This document shows positions 42,396 through 51,824 of a DNA stretch of 64,000 nt, in pieces. The stretch covers positions 1,380,501 to 1,444,500 of the forward strand of contig NZ_CP116304.1 of assembly GCF_028010285.1 (NCBI RefSeq). Reading direction: 5' to 3'. Below the pieces are notes generated by a model that was not told the DNA's origin, searched no databases, and saw nothing but the letters and a program-made list of their open reading frames with translations. How positions within the stretch are numbered: position 1 is the stretch's first letter; each line of letters begins with the position of its first letter. Position numbers and translations under genes: made by a program. The stretch comes from Pseudomonas sp. Q1-7. GTDB taxonomy: Bacteria; Pseudomonadota; Gammaproteobacteria; Pseudomonadales; Pseudomonadaceae.

Positions 42396-43874
42396 ATGGT
42401 TCCCGTAATTGCCCTGGTGGGTCGGCCCAACGTCGGCAAGTCCACCCTGTTCAACCGCCTGACCAAGACCCGCAACGCGATTGTCGCGGAATACGCCGGT
42501 CTGACCCGTGACCGCCAGTACGGCGAGGCGAAGTGGCAGGGTCGCACCTATATCGTCATCGATACCGGAGGTATCTCCGGTGATGAGGAAGGCATCGATG
42601 CAAAGATGGCCGAGCAATCCCTGCAGGCCATCGAGGAAGCCGATGCGGTGCTGTTCATGGTCGATTCCCGTGCCGGGATGACCGCTGGCGACCAGATGAT
42701 CGCCGAGCACCTGCGCAAGCGGAACAAGCGCAGTTTCCTGGTGGCCAACAAGGTCGATACCGTCGATCCGGACATCGCCCGCGCCGAATTCAGCCCGCTG
42801 GGCCTGGGTGATGCCCTGCCGATCGCCGCCGCCCACGGCCGTGGTATCGGCCAGATGCTGCAGGCCGCCCTGGGGGAATTCCCTCGCGATGACGGCGCCG
42901 ATGAAGTGGAGGCCGCCGAAGCCGAGGAAGTTGCCGAAGGTGAAGAAGCCAAGCGCATTCCCGGTCCGAGCGAGAAGGACGGTATCAAGATCGCCATCAT
43001 CGGTCGTCCCAACGTCGGCAAGTCGACCCTGGTGAACCGCATGCTCGGGGAAGAGCGGGTGATCGTCTACGATCAGGCCGGTACCACCCGCGATAGCATC
43101 TACATCCCCTTCGAGCGCAACGAAGAGAAGTACACCCTGATCGACACCGCCGGCGTGCGCCGCCGCGGCAAGATCTTCGAGGCAGTGGAAAAGTTCTCGG
43201 TGGTGAAGACCCTGCAGGCCATCCAGGACGCCAACGTGGTCATCTTCGTGATGGACGCCCGTGAAGGCGTGGTCGAGCACGACCTCAATCTGCTCGGCTT
43301 CGTACTGGAAACCGGCCGCGCCCTGGTCATCGCCCTGAACAAGTGGGACGGCATGGAGCCGTCCGAGCGCGATTATGTGAAGACCGAACTGGAGCGCCGG
43401 CTGTTCTTCGTCGACTTCGCCGATATCCACTTTATTTCCGCGCTGCATGGCACTGGCGTCGGCCACCTGTACAAGTCCGTGCAGGAGTCCTTCCGCTCCG
43501 CGATCACCCGCTGGCCGACCAGCCGCCTGACCCAGATCCTCGAAGACGCGGTACAGGAGCACCAGCCGCCGCTGGTCAACGGCCGCCGCATCAAGCTGCG
43601 CTATGCCCACCTCGGTGGCGCCAACCCGCCACTGATCGTGATCCACGGCAATCAGGTGGAGTCGGTGCCCAAGTCCTACTCGCGCTATCTGGAGAACACC
43701 TACCGGCGCGTGCTCAAGCTGGTCGGCACGCCGATCCGCATCGAGTACAAGGGCGGCGAAAACCCCTACGAGGGCAAGAAGAATGTCCTCACCGAGCGCC
43801 AGGTGAACAAGAAGCGCCGGCTCATGTCGCACCACAAGAAGGCCGAGAAGAAGCGCCGCGACAAGAAGCGCTGA
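42396..43874 (+). CDS. der: Ribosome biogenesis GTPase Der
   Basis: The 492-residue product has two tandem G domains, each with a Walker [10 protein letters not shown] (residues about 8-16 and about 205-213) and an NKxD motif (NKVD, NKWD). A C-terminal KH-like domain follows and the tail is strongly basic ([20 protein letters not shown]). Der (EngA) is essential for 50S assembly. Between the two G domains is an acidic spacer ([18 protein letters not shown]). Confidence 0.97.
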   Translation: MVPVIALVGRPNVGKSTLFNRLTKTRNAIVAEYAGLTRDRQYGEAKWQGRTYIVIDTGGISGDEEGIDAKMAEQSLQAIEEADAVLFMVDSRAGMTAGDQMIAEHLRKRNKRSFLVANKVDTVDPDIARAEFSPLGLGDALPIAAAHGRGIGQMLQAALGEFPRDDGADEVEAAEAEEVAEGEEAKRIPGPSEKDGIKIAIIGRPNVGKSTLVNRMLGEERVIVYDQAGTTRDSIYIPFERNEEKYTLIDTAGVRRRGKIFEAVEKFSVVKTLQAIQDANVVIFVMDAREGVVEHDLNLLGFVLETGRALVIALNKWDGMEPSERDYVKTELERRLFFVDFADIHFISALHGTGVGHLYKSVQESFRSAITRWPTSRLTQILEDAVQEHQPPLVNGRRIKLRYAHLGGANPPLIVIHGNQVESVPKSYSRYLENTYRRVLKLVGTPIRIEYKGGENPYEGKKNVLTERQVNKKRRLMSHHKKAEKKRRDKKR

Positions 43875-43895
43875 TATTTTTCGCCGCACTGGAAG

Positions 43896-43919
43896 AGGGC
43901 GCCCACGGGCGCCCTTTTT
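43896..43919 (+). terminator. Intrinsic terminator of der
   Basis: AGGGCGCCC and GGGCGCCCT form a perfect 9-bp stem with a 2-base apex, followed by TTTTT. Confidence 0.9.
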
Positions 43920-43961
43920 CATGCCCCGGGCGTATCGCTGACCTAGATCGGACCGAGGCAC

Positions 43962-44028
43962 GAAGCCCAACGGAACTCCGGCGGGAATCACGTCGGTGGG
44001 CCTCGCTGCGCTTGGCGCCAAGCTACGG
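43962..44028. repeat. GTTGGGC-type intergenic repeat (degenerate), copy 1
   Basis: GAAGCCCAAC (43962-43971) is followed by GGTGGGCCTCGCTGCGCTTG (from about 43995) and GGCGCCAAGCTACGG. A related copy lies at 49660-49731. Such repeats with paired AGCCCAAC and GTTGGGC arms are common in Pseudomonas intergenic DNA. Confidence 0.45.
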
Positions 44029-44088
44029 AAGGTCTGCAACGTGCGTTAAGCTATGGGCCTTTTCCCAGTCGCCAACAGCCGGATTGCA

Positions 44089-45237
44089 ATGATCACCAGC
44101 AAGCTGCCCAACGTCGGCACCACCATCTTCACGCGCATGTCCCAGCTCGCCGCCGAAGTCGGCGCCATCAACCTGTCCCAGGGCTTCCCGGACTTTTCCG
44201 CGCCCGCCGCCCTCTGCGATGCGGTTGGCCGGCATATCGCCGCCGGGCACAACCAGTACGCGCCCATGACCGGCCTGCCGGCCCTGCGCGAGCAGGTGGC
44301 GGCGAAGGTCGCGGCTTTCTACAGCCGCCAGGTCAGCGCCGATAACGAGGTCACCATCACGCCCGGTGCCACGGAAGCGATCTTCTGTGCCATCCAGGCC
44401 GTGGTGCGTGCCGGCGACGAAGTCATCGTTCTCGACCCCTGCTACGACAGCTACGAACCTTCGGTGGAGCTGGCCGGCGGTCGCTGCGTGCATGTACCCC
44501 TGGCGCAGCCGGACTTCTCCATCGATTGGCAGCGGATGAAGGATGCCCTCAGCCCGCGCACCCGCATGATCATCCTCAACAGCCCGCACAACCCCAGTGG
44601 CGCGTTGATCTCCCGCGCCGAGCTGGACCAGTTGGCGGAATTGATCCGTGGCCGCGATATCTACCTGGTGTCGGACGAGGTCTATGAACATCTGGTGTTC
44701 GATGGGGTTGGCCATGTCAGCGTGCTGGCCCACGACGAACTTTACGCCCGCGCCTTCGTCGTCAGTTCCTTCGGCAAGACCTACCACGTCACTGGCTGGA
44801 AGACCGGCTACGTGGTGGCGCCGCCGGCCCTTTCCGCCGAGTTGCGCAAGGTCCACCAGTACGTGAACTTCTGCGGCGTCACCCCGCTGCAGTGGGCGTT
44901 GGCCGACTTCATGGCCGGCCATCCGGAACACCTGGCCGAGCTGCCGGCCTTCTACCAGGCCAAGCGCGACCTGTTCTGCGACCTGCTGGCCGGTTCCCGC
45001 TTCAATTTCCGCCGTGCCGCCGGTACCTATTTCCAACTGGTGGACTACAGCGCCATCCGTCCTGACCTGGACGATGTCGCCATGTCCGAATGGCTGACCC
45101 GCGAACACGGCGTTGCCGCCATCCCGGTCTCGGTGTTTTACCAGCAGGCACCCAGGGACTTGCGCCTGGTGCGCTTCTGCTTTGCCAAACGTGAGGAGAC
45201 GCTGCGCGAGGCGGCGGAAAAACTATGCGCGATCTGA
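44089..45237 (+). CDS. Pyridoxal phosphate-dependent aminotransferase (YbdL-like, methionine/glutamine type)
   Basis: The 382-residue fold-type I aminotransferase starts at the ATG at 44089 (MITSKLPNVGTTIFTRM). It has the substrate-binding INLSQGFPDF, the ATEAIFCAIQA helix, NSPHNPSGA, the PLP Lys in SSFGKTYHVTGWKTGY and a C-terminal RFCFAKREETL. Family members prefer methionine or glutamine as amino donor. It overlaps the nitrilase-family amidase gene by 13 bases. The two are likely to work together, with the transaminase producing 2-oxoglutaramate for the omega-amidase. The pair is known in many bacteria; here this is inferred from gene order. Confidence 0.88.
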   Translation: MITSKLPNVGTTIFTRMSQLAAEVGAINLSQGFPDFSAPAALCDAVGRHIAAGHNQYAPMTGLPALREQVAAKVAAFYSRQVSADNEVTITPGATEAIFCAIQAVVRAGDEVIVLDPCYDSYEPSVELAGGRCVHVPLAQPDFSIDWQRMKDALSPRTRMIILNSPHNPSGALISRAELDQLAELIRGRDIYLVSDEVYEHLVFDGVGHVSVLAHDELYARAFVVSSFGKTYHVTGWKTGYVVAPPALSAELRKVHQYVNFCGVTPLQWALADFMAGHPEHLAELPAFYQAKRDLFCDLLAGSRFNFRRAAGTYFQLVDYSAIRPDLDDVAMSEWLTREHGVAAIPVSVFYQQAPRDLRLVRFCFAKREETLREAAEKLCAI

Positions 45238-46019
45238 CCAGCTTGCCCGATCTCAGACTGGCCCTGGTGCAGACCACCCTGGCCTGGCACGACCGCGCCG
45301 CCAACCTGGCCCATTTCGAAGCCCTGCTGGAGCAGGCCAGGGGCGCCGACCTGATCGTCCTGCCGGAGATGTTCACCACTGGTTTTTCCATGGACTCCGC
45401 CGGCCTGGCCGAGCCCGAGCAGGGCCCGACCCATGCCTGGCTGCGCGAACAGGCGAAACGGCTGGACGCGGTGATCACCGGTAGCCTGATCATCCGGGCC
45501 GCCGACGGCAGCCACCGCAACCGCCTGCTCTGGGCACGGCCGGATGGCGAGGTGCTGCACTACGACAAGCGTCATCTGTTCCGCATGGCCGGTGAGCACA
45601 AGCACTACACCCCCGGCGAGACCCAGGCGCTGTTCGAACTCAAGGGGTGGCGGGTGCGTCCGCTGATCTGCTACGACCTGCGCTTCCCGGTGTGGAGCCG
45701 CGACCCGCATGACACCGACCTGCTGCTCTACACCGCCAACTGGCCGGCAGCCCGCCGCCATCACTGGAATCGCCTGCTGCCGGCGCGCGCCATCGAGAAC
45801 CTCTGCTACGTGGCGGCGGTGAACCGGGTGGGTGAGGACGGCAAGGGCCATGCCTACAGCGGCGACAGCCAGGTCCTGGATTTCCAGGGCGAAAGCCTGC
45901 TGGACGCCGCGGCTGCCGATGGCGTGTTCGTCGCCAACCTGTCCGCCGCGTCCCTGGCCAGCTACCGCGAGCGCTTCCCGGCGATGCGCGACGCCGACGG
46001 CTTCGACCTGCACCTGTAA
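45225..46019 (+). CDS. Omega-amidase YafV-like nitrilase family protein
   Basis: The 264-residue product has the nitrilase catalytic residues Glu48 (VLPEMFTTGFS), Lys115 (HYDKRHLFRM) and Cys149 (LICYDLRFP). It belongs to the omega-amidase branch, which hydrolyses 2-oxoglutaramate and 2-oxosuccinamate to oxoglutarate or oxaloacetate plus ammonia. It overlaps the aminotransferase gene upstream, so translation is coupled. The length fits the family. Confidence 0.88.
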   Translation: MRDLTSLPDLRLALVQTTLAWHDRAANLAHFEALLEQARGADLIVLPEMFTTGFSMDSAGLAEPEQGPTHAWLREQAKRLDAVITGSLIIRAADGSHRNRLLWARPDGEVLHYDKRHLFRMAGEHKHYTPGETQALFELKGWRVRPLICYDLRFPVWSRDPHDTDLLLYTANWPAARRHHWNRLLPARAIENLCYVAAVNRVGEDGKGHAYSGDSQVLDFQGESLLDAAAADGVFVANLSAASLASYRERFPAMRDADGFDLHL

Positions 46020-46026
46020 TCCCCTT

Positions 46027-46050
46027 AGTCGGCCCCATCCGGGGCCGACT
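46027..46050 (+). terminator. Terminator after the amidase gene
   Basis: AGTCGGCCCC and GGGGCCGACT form a perfect 10-bp stem with a 4-base loop, followed by TCCTTCCC. It lies 7 bases after the stop codon. Confidence 0.8.
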
Positions 46051-46264
46051 TCCTTCCCACTCGTGGCGGGCGCGTAGCCCGGCGACCCGCGGGGTTGGGA
46101 CAAGTCCGAAAAAAGCGGCCTTGCGTTTACAGGCCTTGCGTCCGCTCCCTACCATCGCGCCGCCGGCAACACCTATTCCGATTCTTTCCCTCATTCCCGC
46201 ACGGGGCCGCTTGGCTGCGCTTCACGCCAAGGACGGGCCGTGCCTGTTATCCAAGGAATTAGTC

Positions 46265-49156
46265 ATGCCGAATTTCAGGCTTCACGAGCTCTCCCGCGGT
46301 ACGCGGCTCTGGCTGGCCACATTGGGCGTCAGCGTGCTGCTGCCCCAGGCCGGGAGCGCCATCGCCCACGTCCCCGTCGCCACTGCCGAACCGAACCCGC
46401 AGCAAACCACCCTGAGCGGGCATTTCATCGACCTGGCGGCGCTTGCATCGCCCCGCGCGCGTGGGTTCGAGACCCCCGGCAGCGAGCGACTGATGCGCGA
46501 GGCCGGTGTCAGTGTCCGCAGCCTCGCCAGCGTCGCACAGGAGGGCTACAAGGGCATCCGGGTGATGACCGGCAAACTGGACAGCCGTACCGGTCAGGCC
46601 ACCGGTGACATCGTCATGGCGCTGCGCGAGGATGGCAGCTTCGTCGCCCTGATGCCGGAGCGCAACGGCATGATTCGCGGCAATGCCCAGGGCGAGCAGT
46701 TCCTCACCCTGTTTCCCGAGGACGCCGGGTACTCCCAGGAACGGCCCGACGCCGTCGACGACCCGGGTGAGGAGCTGTCCGGGCTGATCCAGTCGCGCAG
46801 CGGCGCGCTGCACCAGCAGGCGGACCGCAATGCCGAGGGCGAGTTGCTGATCGACATCCTGGCCGGTTTCTCCGAGCAATCGGCCAAGGACATCGAGGAC
46901 CACGAGGCCTACGCCCTGGCGCAGGTCGCCTCGGTCAACCAGGCCTTGAAGAACTCGCAGATCGAAGGCGTCCGCCTGCGCCTGGTCGGCACCCAGGTCA
47001 TCGCCGACGATTACGTGATCGACACCACCACCCTGGGCAACCTGAAGAACCTGTTCGCCGAAGGCATGCGCCAGTACAGCCCGGACCTGGTCACCGCGTT
47101 CTTCGTGGGCAAGGGCAGCCAGGACACGGCCGTGGGTTGGGCCTATACGAATGGGCGCTACTCGCTGAACGCCCTGCGCTCCGTCACGGCGTTCCGCCAT
47201 GAACTCGGGCACAACATCGGTGGTAGCCATTGCCCGACTGGCAAGGGCTACAACTTCGGCTTCAACAACGGGCGTGTCGCCACCATCATGTGTGGCAACA
47301 GCTTCGGCTACTACTCCAATCCGGAGCTGACGGATAACCAGGGCATCCCCATCGGCGACGCGGAAAAGGCCAACATGGCCCGGGTCTGGCGCAACAACGC
47401 GGCGAAGATTTCCGCCTACAGTCCGTCCGTCGTTCCCATCGACGATGAACAGGTTTCGCCGCTCATCCACGAGCGCTTCGACCTGACCCGGCAGACCGAC
47501 GGCTGGCGCCACTTCACCCTGGATCTGCCCGAGGGCATGCAGCGCCTGGCGTTCTCGGTGACCGCCGGACCGCGCCACGAGCAAACCGGCAAGCTGGCGA
47601 TCTACCTCAAGCGCGACGGCCAGCCCGACGACGAGAATTTCGACTACCGCTCGCGCGAAGGCTGGCTCACCTCACTGGGCGTCAGCGAGCCGGTGAGCGG
47701 CCGCTGGCATTTGTCGGTCAAGGCGTCGAAGAACGCCGAGATCGCCGACCTGGTGCTGGAAGGCCTGGGTTTCGCGGTGCCGACCGACAGTGTCACGGCC
47801 CGTTACCTGCGGGTGGTTGCCGAGTCGGAGGCGAGTGGGGGTGAGACGGCCAGCGCGGCTGAAATCCAACTGGCCGATTCCCGCAGCCGCCCGTTGGATA
47901 CCGCCAGTTGGCGGATCCACTCGGTCAGCAGCGCCGAGGAGGGCGCCAAGGGCGCGGCGACCAACGCCATCGATGGCGACTCCAAGACCTTCTGGTCCAC
48001 GGTCAAGGGGGTGGGCTACCCCCATGAAATGGTGATCGACCTCGGCAACGACAGCCGCTTCTCACAGTTGCGCTACCTGCCGCGCCAGGACAGCGGCGAG
48101 GTCGGCAATATCAGGGATTACAAGGTCTACGCCAGCGACAATCCCTACGACGGCTGGACATTGGTGGCTGACGGCGCCTTCTCGCCGGACAACCAGGTCA
48201 AGGTCGAGCTGCTCAAGCCGGTCGAGTCCGTCCTGCCGCCGGTGGCGGAAATCACCGGCAAGACCGAAGCGGAGGCTGGCGAGACCGTCGTCCTCGATGC
48301 CTCTGCGTCCTCCGATCCGAACGGTGCGGCCCTCAGCTTCGCCTGGGAGGCGTCGCCCGAGGTGGCGTTCGACATGGAGGGCGCGCAGTTGCAGTTCGTC
48401 GCGCCCAGCCTGGCGCAGGACACGCCGGTACGCTTTACCCTGACCCTCGATAACGGCAAGCAGCAGGTGAGCAAGGACCACATCGTGCTGGTCAAGGCGG
48501 CGGTAGGGGCCTCCTGTGTTCCCGAATGGAGCGCACAGAAGGCCTACGTCGGTGGCGACAAGGTGCAGCGCAAGGGGCGTCAGTACTTCGCCCGCTGGTG
48601 GACCCAGGGCGACGAGCCGGGCAACCCGTCCTTCACCGGCGACGAAGGCAGCGGCAAGGTCTGGCGTGACGAAGGGCCCTGCCAGGCAGGCGAGGTCCAG
48701 CCGCCCCAGGTCGAGATCAGCGGCAAGACCGACGTGGCGGCCGGTGAACGGGTCATGCTGGACGCTTCCGCCTCGTCCGATCCCAATGGCCTGGAACTGA
48801 GCTACCACTGGCAGGTGAGCCCGGCGCTGGCGTTCGACGCCAAAGGACCGCAGTTGAGTTTCGTGGCGCCCACGGCTGCCCAGGACAGCCGCTATACCTT
48901 CAGCCTGACCCTGGACAACGGCCAGCTCACCAGTACCCGCGAGCATGTGGTGAGGGTGGCGGCGGACCCATCGGGCTCGGCGTGCGAGCTGGAATGGAAC
49001 CGCCAACAGGCCTACGTCGGCGGCAACAAGGTGCACTGGAAGGGGCGCACCTACGAGGCGCGTTGGTGGACCCAGGGCAACGAGCCCGGCGACCCGGCTT
49101 TCACCGGCGAGGAAGGCAGCGGCAAGGTCTGGCGTGACGCTGGCAGCTGCCGTTGA
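46265..49156 (+). CDS. Secreted zinc metalloprotease with discoidin-like, PKD and chitin-binding modules
   Basis: The product is 963 residues from the ATG at 46265; the signal peptide is about 37 residues (GTRLWLATLGVSVLLPQAGS). The protease core has the extended zinc site HELGHNIGGSH (His312, Glu313, His316, His322), the HExxHxxGxxH type of M12/metzincin proteases. A Met is seen in TIMCGNSFGYYSNPEL downstream, as expected for a metzincin Met-turn. Next come a PPC-like region, a discoidin-like (F5/8 type C) domain (about 509-638), PKD domain 1 (about 658-744), a CBM5/12-like module (about 750-806), PKD domain 2 (about 814-899) and a second CBM5/12-like module (about 907-963). Both CBMs share the WWTQG and GSGKVWRD motifs. 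The paired modules are an internal duplication. The protein probably binds chitin or a similar surface and cleaves protein there. The gene is monocistronic. Confidence 0.85.
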   Translation: MPNFRLHELSRGTRLWLATLGVSVLLPQAGSAIAHVPVATAEPNPQQTTLSGHFIDLAALASPRARGFETPGSERLMREAGVSVRSLASVAQEGYKGIRVMTGKLDSRTGQATGDIVMALREDGSFVALMPERNGMIRGNAQGEQFLTLFPEDAGYSQERPDAVDDPGEELSGLIQSRSGALHQQADRNAEGELLIDILAGFSEQSAKDIEDHEAYALAQVASVNQALKNSQIEGVRLRLVGTQVIADDYVIDTTTLGNLKNLFAEGMRQYSPDLVTAFFVGKGSQDTAVGWAYTNGRYSLNALRSVTAFRHELGHNIGGSHCPTGKGYNFGFNNGRVATIMCGNSFGYYSNPELTDNQGIPIGDAEKANMARVWRNNAAKISAYSPSVVPIDDEQVSPLIHERFDLTRQTDGWRHFTLDLPEGMQRLAFSVTAGPRHEQTGKLAIYLKRDGQPDDENFDYRSREGWLTSLGVSEPVSGRWHLSVKASKNAEIADLVLEGLGFAVPTDSVTARYLRVVAESEASGGETASAAEIQLADSRSRPLDTASWRIHSVSSAEEGAKGAATNAIDGDSKTFWSTVKGVGYPHEMVIDLGNDSRFSQLRYLPRQDSGEVGNIRDYKVYASDNPYDGWTLVADGAFSPDNQVKVELLKPVESVLPPVAEITGKTEAEAGETVVLDASASSDPNGAALSFAWEASPEVAFDMEGAQLQFVAPSLAQDTPVRFTLTLDNGKQQVSKDHIVLVKAAVGASCVPEWSAQKAYVGGDKVQRKGRQYFARWWTQGDEPGNPSFTGDEGSGKVWRDEGPCQAGEVQPPQVEISGKTDVAAGERVMLDASASSDPNGLELSYHWQVSPALAFDAKGPQLSFVAPTAAQDSRYTFSLTLDNGQLTSTREHVVRVAADPSGSACELEWNRQQAYVGGNKVHWKGRTYEARWWTQGNEPGDPAFTGEEGSGKVWRDAGSCR

Positions 49157-49262
49157 TCCGGCGTATGGGGGCGCGCCCGGATGATCCGGGCCGCTTCCTG
49201 CTTGGCAGTCCCCTTGGCCAGGCCTTACGATCCCGCACGCCAAGCATTGCGGGGAACTATCG

Positions 49263-49625
49263 ATGGGCGAACACAAAAGCCTTCCCGCCAGCAGCCTGCT
49301 GGTGGCGGGTGAGAAGGTCTACAACACGCCGGTGGACGTCACCCTGGCGGTGATCGGCGGCAAGTGGAAGTCCCTGCTGGTCTACCACCTGATACCGGAG
49401 GCGCGGCGTTTTTCCGAGCTCAAGCGGCTGGTGCCGGGCATCACCGAGAAGATGCTGGCGCAGCAACTGCGCGAACTGGAGCGCGACGGCATCGTCTCGC
49501 GCACCGTCTATGCCGAGGTGCCGCCACGGGTGGAGTACCGCCTGACCGAGCACGGCATGAGCCTGAAGCCCGTGCTGGACTCCATGTGCGCCTGGGGCAA
49601 GTGCCACTGGCAACAGCAGGGGTAG
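49263..49625 (+). CDS. HxlR-family winged-helix transcriptional regulator
   Basis: The 120-residue product matches the HxlR family: LAVIGGKWKSLLVYHLIPEA, then the recognition helix region FSELKRLVPGITEKMLAQQL, the wing RELERDGIVSRTVYAEVPPR and the end VEYRLTEHGMSL. It has a conserved Cys near the C-terminus (SMCAWGKCHW), as in redox-sensing members. It stands alone between the metalloprotease and leuA, so its target is unknown. Confidence 0.9.
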   Translation: MGEHKSLPASSLLVAGEKVYNTPVDVTLAVIGGKWKSLLVYHLIPEARRFSELKRLVPGITEKMLAQQLRELERDGIVSRTVYAEVPPRVEYRLTEHGMSLKPVLDSMCAWGKCHWQQQG

Positions 49626-49659
49626 GGTACGGCGCTGTAGATGGGTTGGTGCTGAGCGT

Positions 49660-49731
49660 GCGCAGCCCAACGAGTGACCGGCCTGGAATGACGGAGCGTT
49701 GGGCCTCTCTTCGCTCGGTGCCCACCCACGG
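49660..49731. repeat. GTTGGGC-type intergenic repeat (degenerate), copy 2
   Basis: GCAGCCCAAC (49662-49671) and GTTGGGCCTCTCTTCGCTCG (49698-49717) with GTGCCCACCCACGG resemble the element at 43962-44028. A shorter GGGTTGGTGCTGAGC block lies just upstream. Confidence 0.45.
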
Positions 49732-49750
49732 GATCGAGCCTCCACAAAAG

Positions 49751-49777
49751 AAAACCCCGCCGGATGGCGGGGTTTTT
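49751..49777. terminator. Bidirectional terminator between hxlR-type gene and leuA
   Basis: AAAACCCCGCC and GGCGGGGTTTT form a strong stem with A and T tracts on both sides. It ends leuA leftward and the regulator gene rightward. Confidence 0.9.
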
Positions 49778-49793
49778 CATTGCGGTATCAGCG

Positions 49794-51464
49794 TCAGGCC
49801 GCTTCGGCCTCGGCCTGGCTCAGGGCGCGGTTGAGGGCGCTGAACAGGGCGCGGAAGCTCGCGGTGGTGAGGTTCTCGTCGATGCCGATGCCGTGCAGGG
49901 CGCGGCCGCCGTTGACGCGGAGTTCGAGGTAGGCCGCAGCCTTGGCGTTGGTGCCGGCGCCGATGGCGTGCTCGGAGTAATCCATGATCTCCACCTTCAC
50001 CGGCAGGCTGGCCACCAGGGCCTCCAGCGGGCCCTTGCCCATGCCGCGCAGGTGCTGGGTCTCGCCGTTGACCAGGACTTCGATGTCGACGGCACTGGTG
50101 CCGTTTTCTTCCTGCAGGCGATGGCTCTTCAGGGTATAGGGCGTGGTGGCCTGCAGGTACTCGGCGTCCAGCAGCGCATGGATCTGCTCGGCGGTCATTT
50201 CCAGGCCGAGGCGGTCGGTTTCTTTCTGCACCACCTGGCTGAATTCGATCTGCATGCGGCGCGGCAGGCTGATGCCGTACTCCTGCTCCAGGAGGAAGGT
50301 GATGCCGCCCTTGCCGGACTGGCTGTTCACCCGGATCACCGCCTCGTAGCTGCGGCCGATGTCGGCCGGGTCGATCGGCAGGTAGGGCACTTCCCAGGGG
50401 GCATCGTCCTTCTGCTGGGCGAAGCCCTTGCGGATGGCATCCTGGTGGGAGCCGGAGAAGGCGGTGTGCACCAGATCGCCCACGTAGGGGTGGCGAGGGT
50501 GGACCGGCAGCTGGTTGCACTCTTCCACCACCTTGCGCACGGCGTCGATGTCGGAGAAGTCCAGCTGCGGGTGCAGGCCCTGCGTGTACATGTTCAGCGC
50601 CAGGGTCACCAGGTCGACGTTGCCGGTGCGCTCGCCGTTGCCGAACAGGCAGCCTTCCACGCGGTCGGCGCCGGCCATCAGGCCCAGTTCAGTGGCGGCC
50701 ACGCCGGTGCCACGGTCGTTGTGGGTGTGCAGGCTGATGATCACCGAGTCGCGGCGGCTGATGTGGCGGCCGAACCACTCGATCTGGTCGGCGTACACGT
50801 TCGGCGTGGCGCATTCAACGGTCGCCGGCAGGTTGAGGATGATCTTCTTCGCGGGGGTCGGCTGCCAGACGTCGATCACGGCGTCGCAGACTTCCACGGC
50901 GAAATCCAGCTCGGTGGAGCTGAAGATTTCCGGCGAATACTGGAAGGTCCAGTCGGTTCCTGGCTGCTTGGCGGCCAGGTCCTTGATCAGCCGGGCGGCA
51001 TTGGCGGCAATCTCGACGACGCCGGCTTTGTCCTGGTTGAAGACGATGCGGCGGAAGGACGGCGCGGTGGCGTTGTAGACGTGGACGATGGCTTTCTTCG
51101 CGCCCTTCAGGGATTCGAAGGTACGGGTGATCAGGTCTTCGCGGGCCTGGGTCAGCACTTGAATGGTCACGTCATCGGGAATGTGGCCGCCTTCGATCAG
51201 CTCGCGAACGAAGTTGAAGTCGGTGTCCGAGGCGGAAGGGAAGGCCACCTCGATCTCCTTCAGGCCCACCTGCACGAGGGTCTTGAAGAAGCGCATTTTC
51301 TTCTGCGCGTCCATCGGCTCGATCAGCGACTGGTTGCCGTCGCGCAGGTCGGAGCTGCACCAGATTGGCACTTCGGTGATGGTCTTCGACGGCCAGGTGC
51401 GGTCCGGCAGATTGATGGCCGGGAAAGCGCGGTATTTGCGGGACGGGTCTTTCAGCATGCTCAT
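49794..51464 (-). CDS. leuA: 2-isopropylmalate synthase
   Basis: The 556-residue product starts at the ATG at 51464 ([14 protein letters not shown]) with the ribosome site AAGGAT in front. The HMGL-like barrel carries [16 protein letters not shown] and the divalent-metal HxH in [12 protein letters not shown]; the C-terminal LeuA regulatory domain binds leucine. It condenses acetyl-CoA and 2-oxoisovalerate, the first step of leucine synthesis. It is the long form (about 555 residues) typical of Pseudomonas. A leucine-rich leader peptide lies upstream. Confidence 0.97.
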   Translation of the reverse strand: MSMLKDPSRKYRAFPAINLPDRTWPSKTITEVPIWCSSDLRDGNQSLIEPMDAQKKMRFFKTLVQVGLKEIEVAFPSASDTDFNFVRELIEGGHIPDDVTIQVLTQAREDLITRTFESLKGAKKAIVHVYNATAPSFRRIVFNQDKAGVVEIAANAARLIKDLAAKQPGTDWTFQYSPEIFSSTELDFAVEVCDAVIDVWQPTPAKKIILNLPATVECATPNVYADQIEWFGRHISRRDSVIISLHTHNDRGTGVAATELGLMAGADRVEGCLFGNGERTGNVDLVTLALNMYTQGLHPQLDFSDIDAVRKVVEECNQLPVHPRHPYVGDLVHTAFSGSHQDAIRKGFAQQKDDAPWEVPYLPIDPADIGRSYEAVIRVNSQSGKGGITFLLEQEYGISLPRRMQIEFSQVVQKETDRLGLEMTAEQIHALLDAEYLQATTPYTLKSHRLQEENGTSAVDIEVLVNGETQHLRGMGKGPLEALVASLPVKVEIMDYSEHAIGAGTNAKAAAYLELRVNGGRALHGIGIDENLTTASFRALFSALNRALSQAEAEAA

Positions 51465-51541
51465 GGGGCAAATCCTTTTTACTGCGGGCCGTACGGTCGG
51501 CGGCCAGGCATTGGAAATCGGCGGGTGCGGCGGAGATGGGT
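51465..51541 (-). promoter_or_regulatory. leuA leader RNA region with hairpin before the ribosome site
   Basis: The 77-base gap contains GGCCG and CGGCC arms around CCGACCGTA, close before the leuA ribosome-binding site. No U-tract follows, so an effect on translation or a different anti-structure is as likely as classical termination. Confidence 0.5.
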
Positions 51542-51619
51542 TCAGCCACGCAGTCGGGGGCTGACCAGGCGCAGGCAGGCGTGTTGACGCAGCAGGATGA
51601 GGGTGTGTGCGGTTTTCAT
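51542..51619 (-). CDS. leuA leader peptide (attenuator)
   Basis: A 25-codon frame read leftward starts at 51619 ([12 protein letters not shown]) and ends with TGA at 51542. It holds six Leu plus Ile and Val, with Leu-Ile-Leu-Leu and Leu-Arg-Leu-Val clusters. This is typical of leader peptides that sense branched-chain amino acid supply by ribosome stalling. It lies 77 bases before leuA. It is too short for routine gene calling. Confidence 0.75.
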   Translation of the reverse strand: MKTAHTLILLRQHACLRLVSPRLRG

Positions 51620-51824
51620 AGGGGCTAACCGTATTCGTCACGGGGGAATATGGCAAGCATCGTTAAAAAAATGGTGAAAAAGAGCGTGAGATCGGGTTGC
51701 GGGAAAAAATATTGCGCGACTTTGTGGGGTTTATTGATTTTATTGCGATGAGGTTTTGTGCCTGGAGCAGCTTGCCTGCGAAATGCTCTCGGAAGGGCAA
51801 TCCGCAGGCAGGCCAAGAATGCCG

